From: Crocodylus rhombifer
Taxonomy: Eukaryota; Chordata; Crocodylia; Crocodylidae
Direction of reading: 5' to 3'
Assembly: GCA_038503035.1 (NCBI GenBank)
Contig: JAVSML010024599.1
Location: 496,001-560,000 of the forward strand
DNA: 64,000 nt
This document shows positions 48,990-59,992 of the stretch, one piece after another. Positions within the stretch are counted from its first letter, which is position 1. Each line of letters starts with the position of its first letter. The position numbers were made by a program, and so were the translations under genes. A model generated the notes under the pieces. It was not told the DNA's origin, searched no databases, and worked only from the letters and a program-made list of their open reading frames with translations.

Positions 48990-49877
48990 TTTGGATCAAT
49001 TTGCCCTTTGGTGCTTACCACTTTAAGGGCAGAAGCAGCCAGCCACCAGGTGCCTGATGAGGGTGGCCATTTTCAAACATAGGCCAGAGAGTTATCAGTC
49101 TGTGTCGAGCAGCCAAGGAGGCAACATCGGGTTGAGCTACTCCTGGAACACTTTGGAGATAAGAGTGAAGCTATGGGGACGGAGATGGCTTAACTGGTCC
49201 TGGACATGACCTGAAACTGTACCCTGCTGGGATAGGGAGGCCTGGTGGGACTGCCAGTGGGGTGGCAGCCCCACTTAAGTACCAGGACTGTGACCCTCCC
49301 CTGTGTAAGGTGGGTCAGGGAGCTTAAACCCCAGCCCTGTCCTTTGGGTGGGTTACTAAGATGCAAGAGTGGGGCCAGGCATGGCTGTGGCCACCTGAAC
49401 CCACAGGGGTGCAAGACCCCAGAGGTCATATAGCCCTAGAGCGATGGCAGTTGTGGAGACCCTGGAAAGGTAACTATGTTGGTGGGTCTGCACAGAGTAG
49501 GGTTCGTCTTTATGGCCTGAAGGACTGTGTGTAATTTGAGAGTTGAGTAGGGCTGAAGGGATGGCCTGAAGAGCAGCCCTAGGGGGCATATTGCTAAAAG
49601 ATGGCCAGAAGGGCAGCACGTGGGCCAATCCTCACAAGATCAGGTTTGTAGGTGTAAGAGGCCTGGTGAAGAGCTAGGGTGAAGTTATCCCTCCATTTGG
49701 TGAATTGGTTGGCACTTACCTGGGTGAGGGTCATGAAACAGGCCCAAGAGACTGCATGTCACCAGCCAAGGCGTGATTCAGATAAGTCTGAGGGCCAGAA
49801 AGGTCACTCGAGAGAGTAGGGCGGAGTGGAAGGGGCACAGTATAGTGCAGTGAGCAAGAGACCCTGTGGGGGGGGAG

Positions 49878-49934
<57 letters not shown>

Positions 49935-50240
49935 TGAGAGAGAGAGAGAGACCTAGCCGAGGACTAGGTTAGTTTGGCTTGTGGCTGGGAGTATGATAAC
50001 ATCTTGGGATGCCACCTGGGAGGCATGGGCCACGGTGTAGGGGAGGTATGGAGCCATGGATAGCACCCCCTGGCAGTGGGGCATGTAGCAGGCAGCCTAC
50101 CTCATTTACCACCAGATTATTGTAATAGTAAAGTCATGGCAGAGATAGGTGGGCAGGCCAGCTTGAGACCAGGCCCTGAGCTAGCCCCTCATTACACTCC
50201 CTCCCTTGCACTCTCCAGGTAGGTTTCATGAGGAAAAACT
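48990..50240. mobile_element. GC-rich block, probably repeat-derived, unclassified
   Basis: Composition differs sharply from both flanks. It includes text such as 'ccagattattgtaatagtaaagtcatggcag' near its right end and 'ctagcccctcattaca' at about 50181-50196, which would be a TGTAATGAGGGG start if read in reverse. I could not identify matching ends or a target duplication. No coding motif is present. Confidence 0.3.
49881..49951. repeat. (TG)n(AG)n compound microsatellite
   Basis: About 21 TG units run into about 14 GA units with one interruption, preceded by a G-rich run. Confidence 0.97.
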
Positions 50241-53004
50241 GGTTGATTCCAGGATGAGGTTCAAGCCTCTGAATGCCAACTGAAGAGAGGGGCTTCCTTG
50301 AAATCTGATATAGCATACTAAATACCAGAGAGAATTGAGTTTGAGACGCATCTCTTCTCAGTGTTTCCTTTTGCTTTTATTCAGCTCCATGTTCAGTATG
50401 AAGGTTCTTGCAGATCTTATTCTTAATTGCATAAGTCTTCCTTGGCCACTACATAGAGAATGTAGGAACCAAATTTGGAGCTTGGATTTTTCAAAGCACC
50501 TAAAATTTAGGCACTACTGTGTTTAGTATTGCATCAACTTTTGGGGATCTAGTCTGAAGCAGCTTTATCTTACTGATCTTAGAGCACAAGCAACTCATTC
50601 TGTAACCAGTAGGATTTGAGGACAATTCTCTCATATCCCGGATGTAGGAGAAAATGGTCTGATTGTGGCATGTAATAAATTATAGCATAAGCTGCTTCTG
50701 GCATGTGAATCAGTTTGGTCTATTTCTAGATATTCTTGTACTTTCATGATCTTAGATGACAGAGGCCTTGGTTAATTTTTAATTTGTTTTCCATGCAGCA
50801 GTGTGTTCCTGCTTATGGGCTGTAAATATTCTGTTCTTGCAAAACATATCTTCCTTTTTAACAGCATGCATTTTCCAATTCTAATTACTCCACCTAAAAT
50901 TTCACACACAGAGAAGTCTTACTACTAATAGCATTTGTAATACCATGCATTATATATAGCACATGAAAGTATGTCATTTAATATCAGGTTTGGCATGAAG
51001 AAAGAAGAATGACTGATGGTATTTAATAAAAGCCTTGATTATTTGCAAATGGAAGAGAAGCCACTGTAGGTTTGTAAGCTGTCAGTAGAATTTCTTCATT
51101 GCATTACATCTTTCTCCTGGATTACTTGATTTTTTGACTCAATTTGTCTTTTTTAAAACTAAACTGTGTAGGCTTTGTATATCAAAACTCTTGTGGCTTT
51201 TGGATATCTCTAGATATAGGGAATGTTTTTTGTCATCAAGTAATTTACATATTTGGTTTAGTACAGTGGAATTAAGTTATTGTGGTTTACCATAAATACT
51301 GTAACAAATAATAATTCTGCCTCTAACTAGTTCTCTGTACATTTTTGTGTTGTTTTAAATTATTGCACAGTTGTCAACATTTTTTTTCTTACCAAACCTA
51401 TTTAATATACATTTTGGAGGCCAAGTATAAAAGGCTAGTTACCATATACAGAAAATGGCAAACTTTTCAAAGGAAGGCAACTTTGGAAAAATAATTTACC
51501 TTCACGTTTTTGGAAAGGTTAGATGAGTATAGGCATTCTAGTGTGTTTTTAATAAATATGTGGCTTTCAGCAGAAGTAATGGAAAACACCTTTTATTTAA
51601 AAAAATGAGCAACTTTTTAGGTGTCACAGAAGGTAATGCAAAAAAGTTGTATTGATGAGAAATGCATTAACTTTTAAAATGCAAATGATAAATTCCCTGT
51701 GTCTTTGGGAATTAGATCTATACTACAACTCATATTAACAGTAATGGGACTTTTTATTCATCACCCACTGTGTTGAAAATGTGTGCCATAATGACTCATT
51801 TAAATTTTTCTTTTTAGATTTAGTGAGCTAGAAAGTTTGTACTGGAAAAGGACCAGCTGGTAAATATTCATGCACTGTAGGCTAATATAAATCATTAAGT
51901 AGTTTGGTACAGAATATCTTGCATATTTTTTAAACCAAATCAAATCTTGAAGACTTGCAGTTTATATTTTAAATTATGCAAAACCTCATGCTGTGCCTAG
52001 CCAAAGTAACTTTCCTAGAAACTACCATTTGCATGTACTTCTTATAGCCAATCAGAACCAAATTTTCAGTCAGGCATCCATGGTCACTGAGTTTTTTACC
52101 TGTAAAAAAGGTCACATAAATAGCTGGCAATACAAAATATCCTTACTTTTATTGTGTGCATTCTTTACCAGCTGGTTGCCAGTTGTCTTCCTCAGGTTGA
52201 TTTTGTGGGGAGAATATAAAATAGTTCAGTTGTTTCTGAAAACAAGAATAAAGAAACATACACTTGCTGTCCATTAACACAAATTCTTATAACCATTTTG
52301 TTGAGGGGTTCTAATACCTAAATGTGTTGTGTAGGAACTTGAAATATGGCAGTAGATTAATTCTGGCATCATGAATGAGTCTTTTTTTGCTATCCCACTG
52401 AATAGGACTGGGTCCTTCAGATCTAATGTGTGCCAAGGCATGTTGGAGAAAAAATTTGAATTCTTGTAGCACTTATTTGTTTTCTAAAACATTTTTTGGG
52501 AAAAAGGTATATATTATTACTCTATTTACTAAATGTAATGCTGAGGCATTTTAAATGTATTTATCCTACGTGAATAGTCAATGGTAACAGCTGCACCCTG
52601 TCTCTCAAATCCCTTCTCTAGGCTCTGTCGATTAGGCAATAGATATTCCTTTTAATAATAGTTAATAAACCAATTCATGTAAAAATCCCTAAATATTTTA
52701 GTCTATCTACTCCTGGGTCATAATTCTCACATTAACTGATACTAAACTCTAAATTTCCTCTGCACTTACCTTCTTTCTAATGTGGAATTTAGTACTGAGT
52801 AAAGCAGATCAGAAAGGCACTGATGTGTGTATAGAAAATAATGGAGAATTTATGTAAGTGTGTAAATAAAGATGAACTAATGGTGCCATAATAAATTCCT
52901 ATTATTTTTCCTTGACCATACACCTTAAGCAGCTTAATAGCTCTGTGCCTATTTTCATAATTTTCTTAAGCACAGAAACTCAACCTTTTTAAATAAAATG
53001 GTTT
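50241..53004. other. AT-rich DNA, nothing recognised
   Basis: No exon, RNA or repeat could be supported. Confidence 0.5.
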
Positions 53005-53404
53005 GCAATTAATTGGATGAGATTCAACAGGAACAAGTGCAAAGACCTGCACTTGGGATAGAATATTTGCATATGTGAATACAGACTGGGGAATGATTTG
53101 TAATAATGTAAAGAAGGACCTGGGGTTATTTGTTTAACTTGTGGGTACATTTAGTTTGGAGAAGAAAAGACCAAGGGGATGTTTGAGGGGGATAGTCTTC
53201 AAATACCTGAAAGGTGATTATAGATGGGATGGATTTGCAGTTTTCTCTGTGACTGTAAAGGACAGGGCTAGGGACTATGTTTTCAAGATTCAGTGGAGAA
53301 TATTTAGATTGTAGTTTAGAAGGAACTTTCTGACTATGAGGGTGGTCGAGCATGTTGAGACTCAAATTGTGGAATCTCCATGTTTGGATGTTTTCAAGAA
53401 CAAT
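53005..53404 (+). pseudogene. Old CR1/L3-like LINE, left part (host of the piggyBac insertion)
   Basis: Translation gives 'MRFNRNKCKDLHLG', the RT-tail word found in CR1/L3 elements. It is followed by recognisable non-coding 3' text such as 'ggcctggggttatttg' and 'tgtttggatgttttcaagaacaatttaa'. The sequence stops at TTAA (53405-53408) and resumes after a second TTAA at 60095-60098 with 'gcagacactggcctaggatggttagtcaagga', the expected continuation of the CR1 3' region. It is very diverged and contains no active frame. Confidence 0.8.
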
Positions 53405-53408
53405 TTAA
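53405..53408. other. TTAA target site, left copy
   Basis: TTAA at 53405-53408 is duplicated at 60095-60098, as produced by piggyBac-family integration. Confidence 0.9.
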
Positions 53409-53426
53409 CCTTCATACATTCCCATG
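53409..53426. repeat. piggyBac left terminal inverted repeat
   Basis: CCTTCATACATTCCCATG pairs with 60077-60094 at 15 of 18 positions. Confidence 0.9.
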
Positions 53427-53647
53427 GGGTAATATCCTACCCCAAATGCATATTTTGTGAGTATCTTAAAGTTAATTCTAAAAATTTTTCTTTTTAGGAC
53501 ATTGTCACTAGCACCACAGTGCACAATATCCTCAAAGAACAGCCAGCTTACATGAATGGTTTTCTCTCTGTGGATGAAAAACTGCCCAGGGTAACATGTT
53601 ACCCCAGGTGGGAATGTATTTTTCCATATGGGGTAACAGCTTACCCC
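53426..53647. promoter_or_regulatory. Three palindromic subterminal motifs, left end
   Basis: GGGGTAATATCCTACCCC (53426-53443), GGGTAACATGTTACCC (53589-53604, a perfect palindrome) and GGGGTAACAGCTTACCCC (53630-53647) share the arms GGGGTAA/TTACCCC. Repeated subterminal motifs of this kind often bind the transposase. That role is an inference here. Confidence 0.75.
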
Positions 53648-53728
53648 AAGCCCATGTTAATGCATTGGAGTAACTTGTAATGCAATTTCTGTATAAATGA
53701 CAGGCCTAGACCTGTTTGGCCACTTTGG

Positions 53729-55033
53729 GTGGATGCGTCTGAAAGGCATTCATTCACACCCGATTCATATCCACTTCAGGTATCCATGGAGGAGGAGTTG
53801 GTGTCACAAGCTGAACTGATGCCAGCACTTCCCATGGGAAAGGGAAGAGGACCAGCCCAGGGCTGCTGTGGAAGACCAAAGAGTGGTACAGCAGGAAGTG
53901 GAGCAGAACCACTGCCACTACCCCCAGAAAACATTGCAGATGATGACCTCTTTAGAGGAAGGAATGGCAGAGTGTGGAGGGAAAAAGTCCACCGCTAATG
54001 CATCATCGGAGAACAGCCAAAGACATAGTCCATGAAAGTGCTGGGCCAACAAGAGAAAGTAATAAAGGCACAGTGGCGGAAATGTTCCACCTGTTTCTCT
54101 CACAAGATATCCTGACTGTTATCATAAGCTAAATGGAGAGGCAGAAAGAAGATTCAGGGAGTAGAATGATAGCCATCCTGAAAATATAAAGTAGTGGAAA
54201 AAGCTGGACAAAACAGAGCTGAAAGCCTACATTGGCCTCCTACTGCTGAGTGGTCTATTCCATGGTGATCACAAGGCACTGGAGTAGTTGTGGGTATTCT
54301 TGCTTCCATGCCACCATGAGTTTAAAATGGTTCTGTTAAATCACCAGCTATCTGAGATTTGACAACAAACTGACACATGAGGAAAGAACAGCTGTGGACA
54401 AGCTTGCTGCCTTCAGAAATATTTGGACACAATTTGTGGAGCAGCTCAGGAAATGGTATATTCCAGGAATATACCTGATGGTTGATGAGCAGGTCATTGC
54501 GTTCAGGGGTTGCTGTCCCTTCAGACAGTATACACCCAGCAAATATGCCAAATATGGATTGAAAATTTGGTGGTGCTGTGATGCAGCAACATTGTTCCCC
54601 CTGTCTGGAGACATCTACCTGGGCAAGCAACCAGAAGTTCCAGCCAAGGTAATATTGGTACTCAGGTTGTTGAAAAAGTGGTTCATTGAAAAAGTGTTTC
54701 ATCCCTGGTACAAGACAGGAAGGAATATTGTGGGTGACAATTTCTTTCTTGACCTGGCAGAAAGGTCAAGTCCTGCTGTAGCAGTTTGTGGGTACAATTC
54801 AGAAAAAAAAGGCCGATGTCCCAAATGAAATGCAAGAAAATTGAAGTAGGGAAACTTTTTTCATCCATTTTTGCTTTTGATGGGGAACTCACCCTAGTTT
54901 CCTATGTTCCAAAGAAGTCCAAGGTTGTGCTGTTGCTGCCAAACATGCACCATGACCTGTCAGGGGGTGGAAAGCAAAGAAAGACGGACATCATCCATGA
55001 CTACAATAAAAACAAGTGTGGGGTGGATAATCT
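53729..55033 (+). pseudogene. piggyBac transposase, N-terminal and catalytic part (broken)
   Basis: A DDD transposase that would cut and paste at TTAA. The first frame (53729-53998) starts with an acidic/Pro-rich N-terminus ending 'FRGRNGRVWREKVHR'. After frame changes and stops, 'VAEMFHLFLSQDILTVII' (about 54073) and 'LKAYIGLLLLSGLFHGD' (about 54218) follow. The frame at 54394-54828 holds 'YIPGIYLMVDEQVIAFRG' with the first catalytic Asp, 'KYGLKIWWCCDA', and 'GRNIVGDNFFLDLAE' with the second. A frameshift at about 54790-54800 leads to 'HDYNKNKCGVDNL', which holds the third Asp. The CR1 interrupts immediately after that residue. Residue equivalence to the D268/D346/D447 triad rests on family knowledge. 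The gene is dead: at least three frameshifts, stops and a 4.3 kb insertion. Confidence 0.92.
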
Positions 55034-55860
55034 TCATAGATTCCATAGACATTTGGGTTGGAAGGGACCCTGGAGGATCATCGAGTCCAGCTCCCTGCCC
55101 CGGGGGCAGGAAGTCAGCAGGGGTCATAGGATCCCAGCAAAATAAGCATCCAAATGTATTTTGAAGGTGTTCAAAGGGGGTGCTTAGACCGCCTCAGGTG
55201 GCAGTCTGTTCCAAACCTTGGGGGCCCAGAGAGTGAAGAAGTTTTTTCTTATGTCCGGCCTGAACTGGTAACAGTGGAGTTTGTGACTGTTCAATCTTGT
55301 CATCCCTTGGGGGGCTCTGGTGAACAGTGGTTCCCCCAGATCCTGATGAGCACCCCTGATGAACTTATAGGTGGCCATTGGATCACCCCTGAGCCTGCGC
55401 TTTTCCAGCCTAAGTGCCCCATTGCTCTCAGCCTGCTGTCATAAGGTCTGTTTTCCTGACCTCTGATCATGCCTGTCCTCTGCACTCTCTCAAGCTTCTT
55501 CACATCCTTTTTGAATTGTGGAACCCAAAACTGGATGCAATACTCCAGCTGCGGCCTCACCAAGGCAGAGTACAGCGGAAGAATGATGTCCCGGGATCTG
55601 CTTGAGAAGCATCTATGGATGCAAGCCAGCATTTTGCTTACTTTACTAGCCGCAGCATCACACTGAAGGCTCATGTTCATCTTGTGGTCACCCATGACCC
55701 CCAAGTCCCTTTCATCTGTAGTGCTAACCAGCGTAGCACTACCGAGCCTATAAGCATGGTGCAGGTTTTTCCTCCCAAGGTGGAGAACCTTGCATTTTTT
55801 GGTGTTGAACACCATCAGGTTCTTGTCCGCCCATTCCATGAGTCTGTCTGTATCTGCCTG

Positions 55861-56838
55861 TGTGAGGGGGCCAGGACCCCAGGGGACCCGGCCCGAGCGA
55901 GAAAGCCCGGGGCGCCGTCCAACTTCCGGGATTGGACCCGGAAGTCTGGCCGGGGATTGAAAGTTTGCCGGAACGTAAACCGGGCCAGTGTGGGACCGGC
56001 CCGGGCTGATAAAAGCAGCACTCCTACTCTGGCTAGAGAAGGACGGAGGCTCCGGCAGAAGGCGGTCCTGGGACGAGCGGAGCCGGGCGCGACGCGAGGA
56101 ACGCCAGCGGCAGCGGAGCCAGCAGCGGCCAAGCCGGAAGCAGCAGAGCCTGGAGCGGCACAAGGGACGCCGGCGGCAGAAGCGCCGGCGGCGACGGTAC
56201 CGGTAACGGCGGTACCGGGATCATGGCAACAGACGCCGGCTGCACCCAAGCCGGGAGGCGCAGAAACGGTAAGCGCCGAACCGGGAGCAGCAGGGCCGGC
56301 GATAGCAGAGCAGACAACGCCGGAGCCGGGAGCCACGCGGTGGACGCCGGCTACAGCGGAGTTGACCGCAGCAGAGCCGGGAGCAGCGGTGCATCCCGAG
56401 GAGATGCAGGTATCGAAGGGATCGGAGGCGGTCCCACCAGGAGAATCCGGGAAGGGAGCCTCAACCGGAGGGGACTTTCTCCAAAGACTGGTGGCCAGCT
56501 GGCCATGAAAGAAGGCCCGTGGGCAGGGAGGCGGACTTGGTAGCCCCCCCCCGGGTCTAGAGACACAGGCCTTTGAGGGCCGGACAAATCCTTACCGGAG
56601 GCTCAGGCGAGGGTGTAGGGGAGCGAGGAGCCCTCAGGACCCCCGGACTTTGGAGCCGGGGTACCCCTTGCGTTGGACCGTCAGCGCCCCATTTGGGTGA
56701 ACCCCTTTAATCCATCAAGACGTGGCAGGCGAGATTAACGGTGGCACAAGCGGTCCGGCGCATACCCCCTCCTCTCCAGGGGCCATTCGGGGATTTTGGG
56801 GTGACTCACAACCGGGTGACCTACCCCAACCCCCCACA
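55861..56838 (+). mobile_element. Solo LTR, 978 bp, 5-bp duplication GCCTG
   Basis: The unit begins TGTGAGGGGG and ends CCCCCCACA (TG...CA, short inverted repeat). It is flanked by GCCTG at 55856-55860 and 56839-56843. Comparison with the CR1 at 11.3 kb shows continuous CR1 text on both sides, proving insertion. It is extremely GC- and CpG-rich with imperfect 'gccggnagcag' repeats. GGGCTGATAAAAGCAGC at about 56005-56021 is a strong TATA-type core promoter, 147 bp inside, setting plus orientation. Five-base duplication suits Ty3/Gypsy-like or some retroviral LTRs. The Ala/Pro/Glu-rich open frames are compositional. Confidence 0.82.
56008..56017 (+). promoter_or_regulatory. TATA-type box of the 55.9 kb LTR
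   Basis: TGATAAAAGC lies in GC-rich context about 150 bp from the LTR start, a typical core promoter position at the U3/R boundary. Confidence 0.55.
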
Positions 56839-59264
56839 GCCTGGATAACCTATCCTCAGGTGTGGATGCTTTACCTCAGAGTTTGGTGTTGTCGGCGAAC
56901 TTGGCCAGTCCGCTTCTCATACCAACGTCCACATCATTGATGAAGATGAAGATGTTAAACAGTATAGGCCCTAGGACAGAGCCTTGTGCGACCCCACTGG
57001 TCACAGCGCACCAAGACGATTGACTCCCATCGACCACCAACCTCTGGGACCTACTGTGGAGCCAGTTTCCCAGCCAGCGGATCATGGTGATGTTAAGGCT
57101 GCAGTTAGCCAGTTTAACTAAGAGGTGATCATGGGATACCAGATTGAAGGCTGTTTTAAAGTTGAGGTATACAATGTCAATCTCTTCCCCCTTGTCCAGG
57201 TGATATGTCACCTGGTCATAAAAGGAAATGAGATTGGTCAAGCAAGACTGACCCGCAACAAACCTATGCTGGGTATCCCTCAGGATATTGCCTTCAGCTA
57301 GTCTGTTAAGAATGGCCGCCTTGATAATCTTTTCCAAGACCTTCCCCAGGATAGAGGGATAGGCCTGTAGTTTGCTGGATCTACTTTCTTCCCTTTCTTG
57401 AAGATAGGCACAACATTGGCCCTCTTCCAATCATCGGGCAAATCACCAGAGCACCAAGAATTCTCAAAGATCCATTCCAGGGGCTGAGCTATGATGCTCG
57501 CCAGCTCCCTGAGTACCCTTGGGTGTAACCCATCAGGGCCGGCTGACTTGAAGGTATCTAGCCTGTCAAGGTGTTCCTTCATGAGGTCAGCTTCAATGGA
57601 GGGCAAGGAATCTCCCTCGCCTGGGCCCCCTGACCCATAGTGGGCAGGGCCATCCCATGGGCTGATGAAAAACTGACACAAAGTACACGTTTAGCAAGTT
57701 TGCTTTTTCCTGGGTGTCAGTTGTCAGTTGCCCCGTCTGGTTTATCAGGGGTCCGATGCTGCCCTTGGTTTTCCTCCAGCTCCCCACATATCTAAAAAGG
57801 GACTTCATTTTCCTTGATATTTGTAGGTAGCTGGAGTTCCATCGCAGTCTTGGCTTTCCTGATTTGCTCTCTGCAAGTCTGGACTAAAGCAGAGTATTCC
57901 TCCTGGGTGGCGTTCCAGTCCTCCATCCTTTATAGGTCTTCCTTTTAAGATGCAGGAGGTCTGCCAGTTCTCTGGAGAGCCAAGGGGGCTGCTGTGCCCT
58001 TTTGCTGCCTTTCCTCTGAGACGGGATGGACTTTGCTTGCGCATCCAGGATTGCTCCCTTGAGGAGCAACCACTCATCCTGAACTCCCCTCTCCATTGGG
58101 TTGTGGCCTTTTAGGGCCTCTCTGACAAAACTCCTTAACTTGTCAAAGTCGGCTTTCCTGAAGTCGAGGACTTCTGTACACCTGACTGACTCGCCAGCTT
58201 TATGGCAGATGGTGAAGGTGATCAGTTCATGAACACTGTCACCCAGCTTCCCTTTGATTGTTAGGTTGCCAATTAGGTCATCCCCAGTGGCCAGCATGAG
58301 GTCAAGCAGTGCTTTACCTCTTGTCAGCCTTGCAAAATGATGCACTTCCTGCATCAGATAGAGGTCATCCATGCGTGAGAGAAAGCTTTGCGACCGCTCG
58401 GATTTGGCCGAGTGCTCCTCCCAGGAGATGTCTGGGTACTTAAAGTCTCCTGTGACAACCATACACCAGGATTGTGCGGCCTCAGCCAATTCCCTGGTGA
58501 ACTCCTAGTTGAGGTCCTAACTCTGGGTTGGGGGTCTGTAGTAGACCCCCACCATAGTATCCCCTGCACCGAGTTCCCCATGGATTTTAATCCAGAGGGT
58601 CTCAAGTCATCCACTGTGGGTGCCAAGGTCAGCTTGCAGGGATGTGTAGCTTTCCTTGACATAAAGAGCTACGCCCCCGCCCCTTTTGTCCACTCAGTCC
58701 CTCCTGTACAGGGTATAGCCATCTCTACTTATGGTCCAGTCATGGGTGGAGTCCCAACAGGTCTCCATTATCCCAATGACATCATAGTTATTTGCATTTA
58801 GGAGGAAAAGAAGTTTCTCCTGTTTATTCCTCAGGCTATGAACATATGTGTATAGACACCCAAGTGTCCCCTTAGGGACTCTTGCCTTGCCTACATTTTG
58901 TTCCAGGGCTGGGGTAGGGGTGGGATCCCTTATGTGCCTTGGCCTGCTAGCTTTGCAAGGGCCACTCAGTGGGCAAGCAGTGGCAGTGGTCCACCTATCC
59001 CCCGGTGGGCTTAGTTTAAAGCCTGGTGGAGCAGGTCAGCCAGTCTAGCTGAGAAGAGCCTCCTCCCCAATGGAGAGAGGTGGATGCCGTCCCTTCCCAA
59101 CAGCTCAATGCCTCTCTCTCTCTCTCCAAAGAGCAGACTGTGGTCATGGAAGCCAAACTCTTCCCAATGACACCAGCCCTGCAGTCTTTGGTTGACTATG
59201 TGGATCTTCCTCAGACCCCAGTAGGGAGCAGGCCCTACAAGGGGAAGTGGCCATGCTCCCGGGT

Positions 59265-59298
59265 ACCACTTAGTCCATATGACCACTTAGTCCATATG
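59265..59298. repeat. 17-bp tandem duplication at the CR1 5' junction
   Basis: accacttagtccatatg is present twice head to tail exactly where CR1 text gives way to piggyBac text. Confidence 0.9.
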
Positions 59299-59738
59299 AC
59301 TACCTGCAGATAGAAAATCAACAGGTTGCCAATGACCAATAGTGGCCAATGACACTATTTTTCAATACAGTGGATGTGGCTGCCATTGCCAGCCTCATCA
59401 TTTGGCTAGGCCACAATGCAAACTGGAAACAAAGACCATATTTAAGAAGACAGTGCTTTTTCTGCAGAGCTTGGAGAACAGTTGATTGACGGATAAACAA
59501 AATGAAGAATGATGGACGCGAGTAATCTGTCTAAGCTGTCAAGTTTGGTATGATTGCCCTAAATTACAAATTGCCACAACGCACCCCAAAAGAACTGTCT
59601 GCAAGCACAAGCGGACCTTATGCTTTTTGTCCAAGGACAGATGACCACAAAACCTGGAAACAATGCAAAGATTGTAAGCGATTTGCTTGTGTGCACCACA
59701 GTACATCACGGCTACTTTGTGAGGAATGCAATATTTAG
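59297..59738 (+). pseudogene. piggyBac transposase, C-terminal part (broken)
   Basis: Continues the transposase after the CR1. 'RLPMT' then, after a short 'ccaatga' duplication and frame change, 'TLFFNTVDVAAIASLIIWL' correspond to the helical region that follows the last catalytic residue in the family. After further stops, the frame at 59550-59738 gives 'SGPYAFCPRTDDHKTWKQC' and 'KDCKRFACVHHST...LLCEECN', a C-terminal Cys/His cluster (C..C..C....C.HH........C..C) typical of piggyBac zinc-binding tails. About eight residues around the insertion point appear to be missing. It is non-functional. Confidence 0.9.
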
Positions 59739-59992
59739 TTAAAACAGTTAAGAAATGTTTTTGGAAGTAATTGTTAGTTTGAAAACAATGTGAACTGCAG
59801 ATTTAGGAAATCGTTCATTCACGTTTTGAAACTCCAAAAAAAAAAAAAAAGTTTAAATTTTGTTCATAGTTCTAATTATTTAATATTTTGAGTTCAAATA
59901 GTCATGCATACTCTTTCAAACAATCTATGTTTAATAAATAGTTTTTGGTACATTTATACTGTTGTCAGTGGTTCCATTTTGCTCATGCAGGT

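Larger units (their letters stand above)
55034..59264 (-). pseudogene. Nearly full-length CR1 LINE, split by an LTR
   Basis: Read on the minus strand from 59286, 'LLGRDGIHLSPLGRRLFSA' is the D-x-x-H end of the ORF1 esterase-like domain. Next come the endonuclease blocks 'LYTYVHSLRNKQEKLL', 'DVIGIMETCWDSTHDW', 'GGGVALYVKESYTSL' and 'GVYYRPP', broken by single stops near 58560 and 58605. A long frame (58489-57884) holds 'VVTGDFKYPDISWEEHS' and the linker 'QPPWLSRELADLLHLKRK'. RT follows with 'GPDGLHPRVLRELA', '[18 protein letters not shown]' and '[12 protein letters not shown]', then 'KFADNTKL', where FADD has become FADN. The tail reads 'LPLYSALVRPQLEYCIQFW' to 'WAPKVWNRLPPE'. The LTR at 55861-56838 splits it. 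The 3' end ('catagattccatagac') abuts piggyBac sequence at 55033. Confidence 0.93.

Noticed and set aside
55615..56508. 297-residue plus-strand open frame, the longest in the window
   Set aside because: It runs from antisense CR1 sequence straight into the GC-rich LTR and is Ala/Pro/Glu-rich. It is a compositional chimera, not a gene.
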